Positions 1-7,635 are shown, numbered from the stretch's first letter. The stretch is DNA of 64,000 bases from Afipia felis ATCC 53690 (GCF_000314735.2 NZ_KB375270.1:248001-312000); one strand, 5' to 3'. Translations and numbers: made by a program. The notes: a model not told the origin generated them from the sequence alone.

Positions 1-262
1 GCACACTTATCTCAACGATCCGACCGGCGTGCGAAGCGCGGGGATTGCCGAGCCCTTCCAGCGCGAGGTCGGCGGGCGGCAGCGCTACGTCACCTGCGTG
101 CGCTACAGCGCCAAGGAGATCGACGGCACTTACACCCCGATGAAGGATCGCGCGGTGGTCTATATCGATGGCCGCCTCGACCGGCTGATCGAGAAACCGG
201 ATGAGATCTGCGCGGGCGCGAACTATGCGCCGTTTCCCGAGTTGGAGAAGCTCACGCGGTGA
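1..262 (+). CDS. 3' end of an unknown protein (5' truncated by window edge)
   Basis: The reading frame is open from base 2 and ends at TGA 260-262, so only the C-terminal 86 or so residues are present. A GTG at 29 is an internal codon, because the frame continues upstream without a stop. The visible part reads like the end of a small exported or envelope-associated protein: an 'RYVTCVRYSAKEIDG' segment, a 'VVYIDGRLDRLIE' strand and a single Cys in 'EICAGANYAPFPEL'. I do not recognise the family. Its stop codon lies just before the TspO gene (next start 271), so the two are probably cotranscribed. That it is a real coding region is likely; its function is unknown. Confidence 0.6.
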   Translation, partial: HTYLNDPTGVRSAGIAEPFQREVGGRQRYVTCVRYSAKEIDGTYTPMKDRAVVYIDGRLDRLIEKPDEICAGANYAPFPELEKLTR

Positions 263-270
263 GGCCTTCG

Positions 271-747
271 ATGCAATTCCGGACGACGATACGGCTTGCG
301 GCTTGTCTGGTGCTGTGTCTCGGCATCGCTGCCGTGCAGGGCATCGTCACGCGTCCGGAAATCGCCGGCTGGTATAGCGGCCTGGCGAAGCCGCCATGGA
401 CGCCGCCGGCGTCTCTTTTTCCGATCGTCTGGACCGCGCTCTACATCATGATGGCGGTGGCGCTGTGGCGGCTGTGGGAACGGGCCGCGCCGTCGCCCGC
501 GCGCAACTGGGCGATCGTGCTGTTTCTTGTTCAACTCGCGCTCAATGCAGCATGGTCGCCGCTGTTTTTCGGTGCGCATGCGACACGGTTGGCGCTGATC
601 GACATCATGATTCTGCTTGTTGCGATCGCACTGACGATGGTGGCAAGTGCGCGTGCGGATCGCGTCGCGGCATGGCTGCTTGGGCCATATCTCGCATGGG
701 TCGCCTATGCGGCGACGCTCAATGGCGGCATCGTCTGGATGAATTGA
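271..747 (+). CDS. tspO: TspO/MBR family membrane protein
   Basis: 158-residue integral membrane protein of the TspO/MBR (peripheral benzodiazepine receptor) family, which binds tetrapyrroles such as protoporphyrin in the membrane and modulates tetrapyrrole and stress metabolism. The hallmark 'WYSGLAKPPWTPP' segment follows the first membrane helix and leads into 'SLFPIVWTALYIMMAVALW'. Further helices ('IVLFLVQLALNAAWSPLFF', 'LALIDIMILLVAIALTMV', 'LLGPYLAWVAYAATLNGGI') give the usual five. The N-A-x-W-S-P-x-F-F and W-x-x-Y-A-x-x-L-N signatures are present. The ATG at 271 has GAGG six bases upstream; an alternative GTG at 259 overlaps the preceding stop. Identity is firm; the physiological ligand here is not known. 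Confidence 0.93.
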   Translation: MQFRTTIRLAACLVLCLGIAAVQGIVTRPEIAGWYSGLAKPPWTPPASLFPIVWTALYIMMAVALWRLWERAAPSPARNWAIVLFLVQLALNAAWSPLFFGAHATRLALIDIMILLVAIALTMVASARADRVAAWLLGPYLAWVAYAATLNGGIVWMN

Positions 748-919
748 GGGCGGAGGCCTTCAACGGGCGGCACGGAGAATCGGCAGACGGACTCTGAACC
801 GGGTTTTTCGCAAGACATCCGCGAAAAAACAAAGCGCGGGACTCTTCTCCCGAATCTCCCTCAAATCCCGGCATCGATTGGGGCGATTCTCGTCCCTTCA
901 GACTGCCGAGCGAACAGCC

Positions 920-997
920 ATGACGGATCGTGTTCTCACTCTCGCTTTGACCTTTGCAGTGGTCACCAACACGCTGTGTCTGTGGTCATATATGTAA
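920..997 (+). CDS. Candidate 25-residue membrane microprotein
   Basis: A short frame, ATG 920 to TAA 995-997, encodes 25 residues beginning MTDRVLTLALTF and ending in LCLWSYM. It is almost entirely hydrophobic after residue 4, so it could be a single-pass small membrane protein. It sits 170 bases after the TspO stop in otherwise gene-free DNA. No strong Shine-Dalgarno sequence is visible (CGAGCGAACAGCC precedes the start). Frames this short arise by chance, so this is a low-confidence candidate. Confidence 0.22.
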   Translation: MTDRVLTLALTFAVVTNTLCLWSYM

Positions 998-1021
998 CGG
1001 ATTGGCCAGCGGCGGGTTGCC

Positions 1022-1222
1022 TCAATTGAGGTAACCCTGATTCGCGGCTTCGATGCGGGTCGAGATATCGACGTAGTGCTTCAATTGGGAGTTTTCCGTC
1101 TCCAGGTGCTCGTTAGCGATCAGCAGGGCGCGCACCGCGCTGCGCAGATTGCCGTCACAGCTCGCGATCGTCTCGTCGATCAGCGCGTCGTAGTGATCTG
1201 CCGAAAATTTTGAGAACGCCAT
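1022..1222 (-). CDS. Small conserved-type hypothetical protein, helical
   Basis: 66-residue cytoplasmic protein, start at 1222 reading leftward. The sequence (MAFSKFSADHYDALIDETIASCDGN..., then RSAVRALLIANEHLETENSQLKHYVD) predicts an all-alpha protein. Its second half is a short coiled-coil-like helix with heptad-spaced hydrophobics. It has no signal peptide or membrane segment. I do not recognise a named family. Coding status is supported by plausible composition and a well-formed frame in a gap between other genes. It stands alone, with the next leftward gene starting about 165 bases away on its right side. Confidence 0.55.
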   Translation of the reverse strand: MAFSKFSADHYDALIDETIASCDGNLRSAVRALLIANEHLETENSQLKHYVDISTRIEAANQGYLN

Positions 1223-1387
1223 CCGGTTACTCCATGTCTACTCGATGAGCTGTCGATAACCCCCAAGTCGGACGCCTATGAGGCGGTTCGGCACATCCTT
1301 ACCTTTTGCCCGCAATTCACAGCATGCCTGTGGATGATCTGTTGATGTCTGCCGGTGAAGGCATGGGCCATTGCGCAGACATGCGAT

Positions 1388-1810
1388 TTAGCGATGGCGT
1401 AATTCGCGAGCCTTGTCGGGTGCGCCGCGTGGCGACAGCCCGCGCCAGAGCATGTCCCGGGAAGTCGCGGGCTTGCTGACGGGCTTTGAGCCAGTGTCGA
1501 TGCTCAACACCGCGGCGAATGCGCGCCTGATCCGTGCATCTTCTATTTTGGCGATGTACGCGTAAAGCGGCGACGATGGAGTGTTGTCTTGCTCAGCCAT
1601 CGCGCGGCACAATTCCTCGCTCAGTGTGCGGAAATAGCGGAAGTCCTGCCGTCCGCCGCCGGAGGAGAGGCCGATCTGGTCGATTTCCCGGGCCGCAGCG
1701 ACGACCTGCTGGCGGTCGGGCTCCTCGAGCGTCAATGCAAAGCGCAGCAGGGACAGGTGCCATGCCCGCAGGGTTTTGGCGTGCCGCTCGACCGAAGCAG
1801 GCCCGGTCAT
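1388..1810 (-). CDS. Hypothetical protein, third gene of a small operon
   Basis: 140-residue soluble protein starting at ATG 1810 and reading leftward. The first two thirds are helical (RAWHLSLLRFALTLEEPDRQQV, then a Gly-rich turn SSGGG, then FRYFRTLSEELCRAMAEQ). The C-terminus is basic and probably disordered. It has no signal peptide, membrane segment or motif I can name. Its start overlaps the stop of the upstream gene by four bases (ATGA at 1807-1810), so translation of the two is probably coupled. With the genes at 1807-2064 and 2069-2359 it forms a three-gene leftward operon. Confidence 0.55.
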   Translation of the reverse strand: MTGPASVERHAKTLRAWHLSLLRFALTLEEPDRQQVVAAAREIDQIGLSSGGGRQDFRYFRTLSEELCRAMAEQDNTPSSPLYAYIAKIEDARIRRAFAAVLSIDTGSKPVSKPATSRDMLWRGLSPRGAPDKARELRHR

Positions 1811-2064
1811 GCGCGCTGCCGCGTTGTCACAACTCCTTCCGGAGCAAACCGGCCGGTCATGTCGAGTTCGATCGTCGTCGGCAACTCGATGACCGCTTCG
1901 GGATGATGTCCGTTTTCAAATAGGGCATAGCGAACGGCATCGACGCGATTGGCGAACAGTCCGCCAAAAAGACCGCAACGCTCTTGCGCCACCCAGTTGC
2001 CGCGACGGTCCTTGCCGATGAACACAACTGGAGCACCATTCGAGGAATGTCCGGATTTTGTCAT
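1807..2064 (-). CDS. Hypothetical protein, second gene of a small operon
   Basis: 85-residue soluble protein. The start was set at ATG 2064 (MTKSGHSSNGAPVVFIGKD); the frame remains open further upstream, but that part lies over the preceding gene in another frame and has Cys/Ser/Pro-rich out-of-frame character. The core 'WVAQERCGLFGGLFANRVDAVRYALFENGHHPEAV' looks like a small alpha/beta domain with a conserved-style GGLF turn, of the kind found in many Bradyrhizobiaceae hypothetical proteins. It starts four bases after the stop of the upstream membrane-protein gene and overlaps the next gene by ATGA. Function unknown. Confidence 0.55.
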   Translation of the reverse strand: MTKSGHSSNGAPVVFIGKDRRGNWVAQERCGLFGGLFANRVDAVRYALFENGHHPEAVIELPTTIELDMTGRFAPEGVVTTRQRA

Positions 2065-2068
2065 CGCG

Positions 2069-2359
2069 CTAGGTATCCATGGCGATTTGGACGATTGCCG
2101 CGAGGCAAAACAGGGCGCCATACACGGCGGCTTCGTCCCAATAGGTGAGGGTATTTCCCAAAGGCTTCTCACGACGCAGCAAAGCGGAAAGAACGCAGAG
2201 ATAAACCGATACCAGCAGCATGGCATAACCGAAGCTTCCGCCGATGAAGGCCGAGAGCACGGACAGCAGAATGATGCGCATGGTGAAGCGCACGATGACA
2301 TGGAGCGATTGCAGCTCGTTCGGGTGTGCCGGGTCTAGATCCATATGCAGTCTCTGCAT
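2069..2359 (-). CDS. Small membrane protein, first gene of a small operon
   Basis: 96-residue protein with a soluble N-terminal stretch of about 25 residues (MQRLHMDLDPAHPNELQSLH) and two to three hydrophobic segments: roughly residues 27-60 (IILLSVLSAFIGGSFGYAMLLVSVYLCVL, probably a hairpin) and 78-93 (AAVYGALFCLAAIVQIAM). The loop carries basic residues (RREK), giving a positive-inside orientation. No family is recognised. It leads a tight three-gene operon running leftward to 1388; the spacing to the next start is four bases. Role unknown. Confidence 0.58.
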   Translation of the reverse strand: MQRLHMDLDPAHPNELQSLHVIVRFTMRIILLSVLSAFIGGSFGYAMLLVSVYLCVLSALLRREKPLGNTLTYWDEAAVYGALFCLAAIVQIAMDT

Positions 2360-2529
2360 CGCCTACTCCGCGCATCCCGGTTGTTGTCACGGAGCGCAGG
2401 TGTCTGTGATGGACTGTCGTTAGCCGGAGAGCGCATCTGGATGCGATGCGGAGTCGCTGTTCAGAAAATAAAGAGAATATAAAAGGGGACGATAAATTCG
2501 GGTCTGCACGCTGTACGCCAGCAGACGGC

Positions 2530-4050
2530 TCATTTCGGCGGTAGAACGCCCATCAGGTTTCCAAAGCGGGGTTTCCGGGCCGGAATGCCTGTCTGGGTGG
2601 TCTTGTCTGTCCCGCGCAGCACTGATAGCTGTTGGCGCGTCGCCGGCGTAGCACAGCGGTAGTGCAGCGGTTTTGTAAACCGAAGGTCGGGAGTTCGATC
2701 CTCTCCGCCGGCACCAGTCAAATCAGGCACTCTCAGATTTTTCAGGAAACAGACCTTTGCTTCCGTTCCTGATTTTGTTCCTGATCTTATTCCTGCCGCT
2801 GACGCCGCAGGACTCTGCGATGTGTCTCGCGGACTGGCGCTAGGACGCCAGATTGGGAACGACGGAGATGCTCTGTCCCCGATAACAGGGACGCCTGCCG
2901 TCTCGGTGCGGTTCCGTCCGGCCGCCTTGGCGCTGTACAGGGCCTGATCGGCGCGCCGGAACATGTCCTCGAACACCTTGTCCGTGTGCAGGCGAGTAGC
3001 TACGCCGGCCGAGATCGTGACGGAAATTTTTATTGCACCGGCGGCGAAATGGGCTTGTTCAATCGCAATGCGCATCCGCTCGATGGCATCGACCGCCGTG
3101 ACGTGATGGTCGACATTGAGCAGGACAGCGAATTCCTCGCCGCCGCTGCGCGCGACGACATCGGTCTTCCTGCTGTGCTCCCGCAGAAGGGCTGCGACCT
3201 TGACCAGGACCTGATCTCCCGCGTCGTGGCCGTATGTGTCGTTCACCGTTTTGAAGTTGTCGATATCGATCACGGCGACGGCAAAACCGGAATGGCCATT
3301 CCTGGCTTCTCCGAATCTTGTCTCGCCGGCTTGAGCGAGCATCCTGCGGTTCGGCAGGCCGGTGAGATAGTCGGTCGATGCGGCAACCTCCAGCCGACGT
3401 CGCAGAAAGTCCGAGCACATCAACAGGAAGGCGGTCGTCCCCACGACTGGCAGTAGCGTCATCACGATCGGCGACAGCAGGTTTAGCCAGCTTGTGCCGC
3501 TCTCAATGGCGAAGTCGCGGCTGATATCCATCAGAAGGTAAGCAATGAGCCGACCAAGACCGTAGATCACGCCAAGCGCGAAGAGACCGATCAGGATTTT
3601 TCGGCTGTGCGATGTATCTTCGGACGCCTTGAAGAGCAGCGTCCAGATGCTGGCGCCCATCAAAAATGCCCAGGAGATGGACACGATCACCACGCGAATT
3701 TGAAAATTGGGCGTGACAACGGAGAACCAGAGAACGCCGGCGGTGGTGACGATCGCCGGAAGAAGCTGCCATGCTTTGGGGCGGCCTCCATAGAATTGCT
3801 GAACGGCCGCATAGTAGGCGGTGAGGCCAAGGGCTATCGGGCCATTGGCGCAGACAAGCATCAGGGGGCGAGGCAGGGGGTGGCCGAACGCGAACATGGC
3901 GCATCCGCCCGCAATCAGGACCGTGCCGATCTGCCAGGATCTTGCAGCCGGCCGCAGTGCATTGGGGAGATCGCGCGAGACCACGCTCAGGACGCAGGCA
4001 TTGGCGAGCATCATGAGAGATACGGTCGTGAAGACGGTGCCTGCGTCCAT
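2530..4050 (-). CDS. Membrane-anchored diguanylate cyclase (GGDEF), with anomalous C-terminal tail
   Basis: Makes cyclic di-GMP from two GTP at the inner membrane. Residues 1-215 hold about seven hydrophobic helices (a 7TM-type sensor). Residues 220-380 are the GGDEF domain: 'TDYLTGLPNRR', 'DIDNFKTVNDTYGHDAGD', catalytic GGEEF at 303-307, and an RxxD inhibitory I-site (R294-D297) exactly five residues before it, so product inhibition is expected. The domain normally ends near residue 380 ('RADQALYSAKAAGRNR'). Here the frame continues for another 125 residues of low-complexity sequence to a stop at 2530. Residues 446-470 are the antisense translation of the tRNA-Thr gene at 2642-2716. The tail is therefore probably not an evolved domain; the ancestral stop was probably lost by mutation or rearrangement near 2900. 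The N-terminal 380 residues are firm. Confidence 0.85.
   Translation of the reverse strand: MDAGTVFTTVSLMMLANACVLSVVSRDLPNALRPAARSWQIGTVLIAGGCAMFAFGHPLPRPLMLVCANGPIALGLTAYYAAVQQFYGGRPKAWQLLPAIVTTAGVLWFSVVTPNFQIRVVIVSISWAFLMGASIWTLLFKASEDTSHSRKILIGLFALGVIYGLGRLIAYLLMDISRDFAIESGTSWLNLLSPIVMTLLPVVGTTAFLLMCSDFLRRRLEVAASTDYLTGLPNRRMLAQAGETRFGEARNGHSGFAVAVIDIDNFKTVNDTYGHDAGDQVLVKVAALLREHSRKTDVVARSGGEEFAVLLNVDHHVTAVDAIERMRIAIEQAHFAAGAIKISVTISAGVATRLHTDKVFEDMFRRADQALYSAKAAGRNRTETAGVPVIGDRASPSFPIWRPSASPRDTSQSPAASAAGIRSGTKSGTEAKVCFLKNLRVPDLTGAGGEDRTPDLRFTKPLHYRCATPATRQQLSVLRGTDKTTQTGIPARKPRFGNLMGVLPPK
2642..2716 (+). tRNA. tRNA-Thr (anticodon TGT)
   Basis: 75-nt cloverleaf with encoded CCA. Acceptor GCCGGCG pairs with CGCCGGC, discriminator A. 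The D arm GCAC/GTGC is perfect. The anticodon loop is TTTGTAA with TGT at positions 34-36, and the T arm GGGAG/CTCTC encloses TTCGATC. Anticodon pair 27-43 is G-A. It lies wholly inside, and antisense to, the long 3' extension of the diguanylate cyclase frame. Confidence 0.96.
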
Positions 4051-4508
4051 TCTCTTGGATGTCTCCTGGCTTCAGCCGTTCGAATATTCTCTCGTGGCTT
4101 TAGCCCAACATCCTTGAATCGTCCGTTCAGGCCGATGCTGAACGGAGTGTTACCGAGTTTATGAACAAGCAGATCAAAGACGGTCGAGCTGCAGCTTGTG
4201 GCTGAATTCGCGATAGCGGTGGGCGATCATCGCGTTGATTTGAACGGAAGCCGTGCGAGCAGTGGCCAGACGTCGCAGTGTCAACGGTACCCGACAGGAA
4301 GCTTAGGTCCATCGACATTCTCAGCCCTGTCGTCGGGCCATTTGCTTTCTGTTAACCGCTGATCTTATTCGTATTTTAGTTCCTGATCGCTGCAATTGAA
4401 CGCGACCTTATGCTTGCGCGTTAGCCTTACCGCGCGATTGCGGCTGCGTCTTAACTCATGGCGGCTGCGGCTGAATTAGGATCAAGGCGAATTCGGAAGG
4501 TTGTGCTG
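4051..4508. other. 458-base divergent intergenic region
   Basis: Gene-free stretch between the leftward diguanylate cyclase and the rightward secreted-protein gene, so it should hold both promoters. I see no convincing promoter hexamers. It contains an 8-bp perfect inverted repeat, CCGTTCAG (4123-4130) and CTGAACGG (4138-4145), which could be an operator or a 5' hairpin of the cyclase transcript. Short frames inside it do not look coding. Confidence 0.35.
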
Positions 4509-4934
4509 ATGCGTATCGTCGTCTCGCTCGCGGTTTTGATCGGCACCACGGTGCTTGCGTTCGCGGACAGCGGCGGAGTGATCGCCGTGCCAGGGAAGCG
4601 CGGCGTTCCGGTCTTCATCAATGGCCGCGATGCGACGTATGCCATGGTTGAAGGCGACTGGGGGTTGTCGCGTGGCGTGCATGTGCAGCCGAGTGTCTAC
4701 GGCGGCTGGGATTACTACGAGGCTCCTCCCGTTGGACATTATTATCCGTCGCTTGGTCGCCGTCCGGGTTATGGCCGCCTCGAGATTCAACCTTCGGCAA
4801 ACCGTCAATTGCCGCAGCCTGCGGAAAGCTTCAATCGATCCTGGTCGGCCAAATCCGCGCCGCCGGCTCCTCAGGCCGTGCCCGATTACCCGCCACCGGT
4901 GATTGTCGCCCCGGCGCCCAATCGGCGTTTCTGA
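4509..4934 (+). CDS. Secreted Pro/Tyr-rich hypothetical protein
   Basis: 141-residue exported protein. Start chosen at ATG 4509, which places a standard signal peptide at the N-terminus (MRIVVSLAVLIGTTVLAFA-DS, cleavage near residue 19) and has GGAAGG about ten bases upstream; the frame is open further upstream but there it would mask the signal. The mature protein has a small core (VIAVPGKRGVPVFINGRDATYAMVEGDWGL), then a Gly/Tyr segment (YGGWDYYEAPPVGHYYPS), and a Pro/Ala-rich disordered C-terminus. The family is not known to me; such proteins are common in Bradyrhizobiaceae. The adjacent gene at 4972 encodes a second secreted Tyr-rich protein, so the two are probably cotranscribed. Confidence 0.7.
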   Translation: MRIVVSLAVLIGTTVLAFADSGGVIAVPGKRGVPVFINGRDATYAMVEGDWGLSRGVHVQPSVYGGWDYYEAPPVGHYYPSLGRRPGYGRLEIQPSANRQLPQPAESFNRSWSAKSAPPAPQAVPDYPPPVIVAPAPNRRF

Positions 4935-4971
4935 AATGAAAACACAACAGATAACGAACAGGAGAGTGCGT

Positions 4972-5520
4972 ATGCGTTTCAAGGTTCTGGGTCTCGTCGC
5001 GACGATCGCGGCGATGGTCAGCGCAGCCCCGGCGATGGCCTGTTACAACGGCTGCGGCGGCGGTCTGTTCACGTCGGGTGTTGGTGCTTATGGCTGCGGT
5101 TATATCGCAAGCGGTTGCGGTGTGACGTTCCGCGAGCAGTTGCCGAATCTCGATGCCGGCCCACAGTATTATTACGTCAATCAGGGGCCGACCTATACCG
5201 GTCCCGGCAATATCGCGCCGGTGCCGACCTATCAGGAACGCTCGGTGTCAGGCTGGGCGGCTTACAGCCGGCCATATTACTACGGCTACAATGGCGGGCC
5301 GTACGCACATGCCTCGCACCACTATTACGATGGCGCCTACATCCAGGGTCCGCGGGTGTACAGCTATCGCTGGCATCATCGCCGCGCGCGCGTGCATCGC
5401 ACGAACTATCACCAGCACAATCGCGGCGTGAAGCCGCGCACCCATTACTACTACACCGGCCAGCCGACTGGTGAGCGCGTCGTGCGCGGCAATGGGCATG
5501 CGCATCCGAACAAGATGTAA
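4972..5520 (+). CDS. Secreted Tyr/His/Gly-rich protein
   Basis: 182-residue exported protein. ATG 4972 follows a good AGGAGAG site and gives a clear signal peptide (MRFKVLGLVATIAAMVSAAPAMA). The mature region opens with a Cys/Gly cluster (CYNGCGGG, GCGYIASGCG: five Cys) and then becomes extremely rich in Tyr and His (about 23 Tyr and 11 His in the whole protein), with runs such as QYYYV, RPYYYGYNGG and HHYYDGAY, followed by a basic RWHHRRARVHR stretch. Composition suggests a disordered surface or periplasmic protein that could bind metal or cross-link through tyrosines, but that is inference. It lies 37 bases after the preceding secreted protein and is followed by a strong terminator. Confidence 0.72.
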   Translation: MRFKVLGLVATIAAMVSAAPAMACYNGCGGGLFTSGVGAYGCGYIASGCGVTFREQLPNLDAGPQYYYVNQGPTYTGPGNIAPVPTYQERSVSGWAAYSRPYYYGYNGGPYAHASHHYYDGAYIQGPRVYSYRWHHRRARVHRTNYHQHNRGVKPRTHYYYTGQPTGERVVRGNGHAHPNKM

Positions 5521-5543
5521 TCCATCGATCGTGGCTGATCTGG

Positions 5544-5587
5544 CTTCGCTCCTCTCCGCGTGATGCGGAGGGGAGCGAAGTTTTTTT
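5544..5587 (+). terminator. Intrinsic terminator after the secreted-protein pair
   Basis: A 16-bp stem (CTTCGCTCCTCTCCGC against GCGGAGGGGAGCGAAG, one G-U pair) with a five-base loop is followed directly by seven T. It ends transcription of the 4509-5520 pair. Confidence 0.85.
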
Positions 5588-5594
5588 GGGGGGG

Positions 5595-6413
5595 CTACTT
5601 CATCAAGCCGAGCCGCGACGCGCCGATATAGAGCGCGAGCGCGGTGGCGTTCGAGACGTTCAGGCTCTTGATCTCGCCCGGCATGTCGAGCCGCGCGACT
5701 GTGCCACAGGTCTCGCGCGTCAGTTGCCGCAGTCCTTTGCCCTCGGCACCGAGCACGAGCGCGAGGGGGCTGCGCAATTCCGTTTCGGCGAGATTGGTGC
5801 TGCCTTCGCTGTCGAGCCCGACGGTGAGGAAGCCGTACTCCTTCATCTCATTGAGCGCGCGGGCGAGGTTCTGCACGATTACCAGCGGTACGAGTTCCAG
5901 CGCGCCGGAGGCGGATTTCGCCAACACGCCGGTGGCCTCCGGGCTGTGCCGCGCTGTCGTCACCACCGCCTTCACCGCGAATGCTGCCGCAGAACGTAGG
6001 ATCGCGCCGACATTGTGCGGATCGGTGATCTGGTCGAGCACCAGCACGATGCCGTCTTGCGGCAGTTTGGAAATATCGAGCGCGGGCAGGGGATCGACTT
6101 CCGCGAGCAGGCCCTGATGCACAGCATCGGGACCGAGCCGCTGGTCGATCACGCTGGGACGTACTACCTCGGGCGTCAGCTTCTTGAGATCGATGTTTTC
6201 TTCCTCAAGGCGGCGCAGCGCGTTCTCCGTCACGAACAGTTTGCGAATCTTCCGGCGAGGATTGGCCAGCGCCAGGGTGACGGTGTGCCAGCCATAGAGA
6301 ATTGCTGGCCCGTCGCGATCCTCCCGGTTCCGTCGGTGAGGTGGCCCGCCTCGGCCGCGCTGCGGCGGACGGTTCGAGCCCTTGAAGCGGGAAGATGAAT
6401 CACGGCTGGCCAT
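5595..6413 (-). CDS. rlmB: 23S rRNA (guanosine-2'-O)-methyltransferase RlmB (TrmH/SpoU family)
   Basis: SPOUT-class RNA 2'-O-methyltransferase using SAM; RlmB methylates G2251 in the peptidyl-transferase P loop of 23S rRNA. Family motifs: motif 1 'DQITDPHNVGAILRSA', motif 2 'LVLGAEGKGLR' and motif 3 'IKSLNVSNATALALY', which together form the knotted SAM site. A substrate-binding N-terminal domain ('ILYGWHTVTLALANPRRKIRKLFVT') precedes them. The first 35 residues are Arg/Gly-rich and disordered. ATG 6413 (MASRDSSSRF) is preferred; a second in-frame ATG lies at 6437 and neither has a strong ribosome site. Size (272 residues) is normal with the basic leader. The exact target base is inferred from family, not shown. 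Confidence 0.9.
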   Translation of the reverse strand: MASRDSSSRFKGSNRPPQRGRGGPPHRRNREDRDGPAILYGWHTVTLALANPRRKIRKLFVTENALRRLEEENIDLKKLTPEVVRPSVIDQRLGPDAVHQGLLAEVDPLPALDISKLPQDGIVLVLDQITDPHNVGAILRSAAAFAVKAVVTTARHSPEATGVLAKSASGALELVPLVIVQNLARALNEMKEYGFLTVGLDSEGSTNLAETELRSPLALVLGAEGKGLRQLTRETCGTVARLDMPGEIKSLNVSNATALALYIGASRLGLMK

Positions 6414-6661
6414 GCGCGCTTGTCTCATGCGGAACATAGCGAGGCAATCGGCAAGCCGCAGGGGCGGGCGATCTTCAAGCCAGGACTGGACTTTTTAAGG
6501 ATTCAGACCTTGGGAAATAAGCTGCCGTCTTGGTTGACTTTCCCCCGCCGCTTCCCCCATAAACGCGCCGACCGGGGCCCCGTGAACGGGCTCGCTTTTC
6601 AAACGTCATTGCGGATTGTCTCACCGCCTCGCGGCGGACAGGCCTGATGACGCTGAATTCC

Positions 6662-6747
6662 GGGGGAGTGTCCCGAGTGGCAAAGGGAGCTGACTGTAAA
6701 TCAGCCGCCGTATGGCTTCGAAGGTTCGAGTCCTTCTTCCCCCACCA
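6662..6747 (+). tRNA. tRNA-Tyr (anticodon GTA)
   Basis: 86-nt class II tRNA with a long variable arm and encoded CCA. Acceptor GGGGGAG pairs with TTCCCCC, discriminator A; anticodon loop CTGTAAA gives GTA; the T arm is AAGG-TTCGAGT-CCTT. A terminator follows immediately. Confidence 0.96.
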
Positions 6748-6752
6748 TATTG

Positions 6753-6790
6753 AAAACGCTCGCGAAATTGAATTTTCGCGAGCGTTTTTT
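6753..6790 (+). terminator. Intrinsic terminator of tRNA-Tyr
   Basis: Near-perfect stem AAAACGCTCGCGAAA against TTTTCGCGAGCGTTTT with a short loop, ending in six T, five bases after the tRNA CCA. The T and A tracts on both sides make it likely to work for the leftward methyltransferase gene as well. Confidence 0.85.
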
Positions 6791-6834
6791 ATTGCCGTGA
6801 GCGGAGCGGGCTGGCACCCGAGCGATCAGCGGAA

Positions 6835-7635
6835 TTAGACGTTCTTCCGTCTGAAAATGGAAAATCCCGCCCGCAGCAGCTTGCTGTAGCAAACCATCTC
6901 GTAGGCTGAATCATCCAGCAGACGTTGATGGGCCTTGTAGTTCTTGATGTCGAAAATATCGTCCAGCGCGATGTATTTGGCGCCGATGGTCTGCTCCAGC
7001 TCGGCGTCACCGGAGAAGGGGCCTCCGTCGATCAGGACGAAATCGAACGTGTCGATTCCGAATTTCTGTTTGATCGACTTGATGCCGTTTTCCTGAAGGG
7101 CGTTTGCTTCAATATATAAATTGGACTCTTGAAGCAGGTCATTGAATTCGCGCTCGACCTGATCGGGATCGGCACCGTTATAAAAATTTGCGGCGTGTCG
7201 ATGCGAGAACTCCGAAATATCCTTCGGAGTTAGAAATTCGCTCCGGCTCACGGTCACCACGTTATGGCAGTGGATGTCGCTGCGCCTGCGGTAGCGCCGC
7301 TCAAGCCTGGCATGGCGTCGCTTCGCGAACTCGACGGCGTGGAGTTGTGGATGCGACGGGTTTTTGAGCATTCCTTTTGCAAGGCCTACTGTTGAACCCC
7401 GGCCGTCCGACGAGCCTATTTCGAGGATCGTTTTCACATCCGGAAATGAAGCGATTCGCTCCAGCGTCCTCTGAAACTCATCCCTTTTGATGTGGGCGTG
7501 AATGATGATATCCAATCCGCTGTGTCCGCGGTTGGCAAATCCGGCGATAAATCCGCTGAGTCTAGACAAAGAGACCACCTTCGAGATGCGTATCTGATAG
7601 CGCAGAATATGCTTCGTTTTTGCTGTCTCTCGCAA
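6835..7635 (-). CDS. SAM-dependent methyltransferase-like protein
   Basis: 266-residue soluble protein. A Rossmann-type methyltransferase fold is indicated by the glycine motif 'TILEIGSSDGRGSTVGLAKGM' near residues 69-88, an acidic strand end 'LHAVEF' and a later 'FDFVLIDGGPFSGDAELEQ' that resembles motif IV of class I methyltransferases acting on glycans or natural products. The ATG at 7635 is the only good start. A second methyltransferase gene (FkbM family) lies 126 bases upstream in the same direction, so the two probably form an operon. Codon and base composition are more A+T-rich than the flanking genes, suggesting acquisition. Substrate unknown; a sugar or polyketide hydroxyl is possible. 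The fold call is moderately sure. Confidence 0.65.
   Translation of the reverse strand: MRETAKTKHILRYQIRISKVVSLSRLSGFIAGFANRGHSGLDIIIHAHIKRDEFQRTLERIASFPDVKTILEIGSSDGRGSTVGLAKGMLKNPSHPQLHAVEFAKRRHARLERRYRRRSDIHCHNVVTVSRSEFLTPKDISEFSHRHAANFYNGADPDQVEREFNDLLQESNLYIEANALQENGIKSIKQKFGIDTFDFVLIDGGPFSGDAELEQTIGAKYIALDDIFDIKNYKAHQRLLDDSAYEMVCYSKLLRAGFSIFRRKNV

Noticed and set aside
804..828. Inverted repeat TTTTTCGC/GCGAAAAA after tspO considered as a terminator
   Set aside because: The T-tract precedes the stem and A-tract follows it, so neither strand has the stem-then-T order of an intrinsic terminator.
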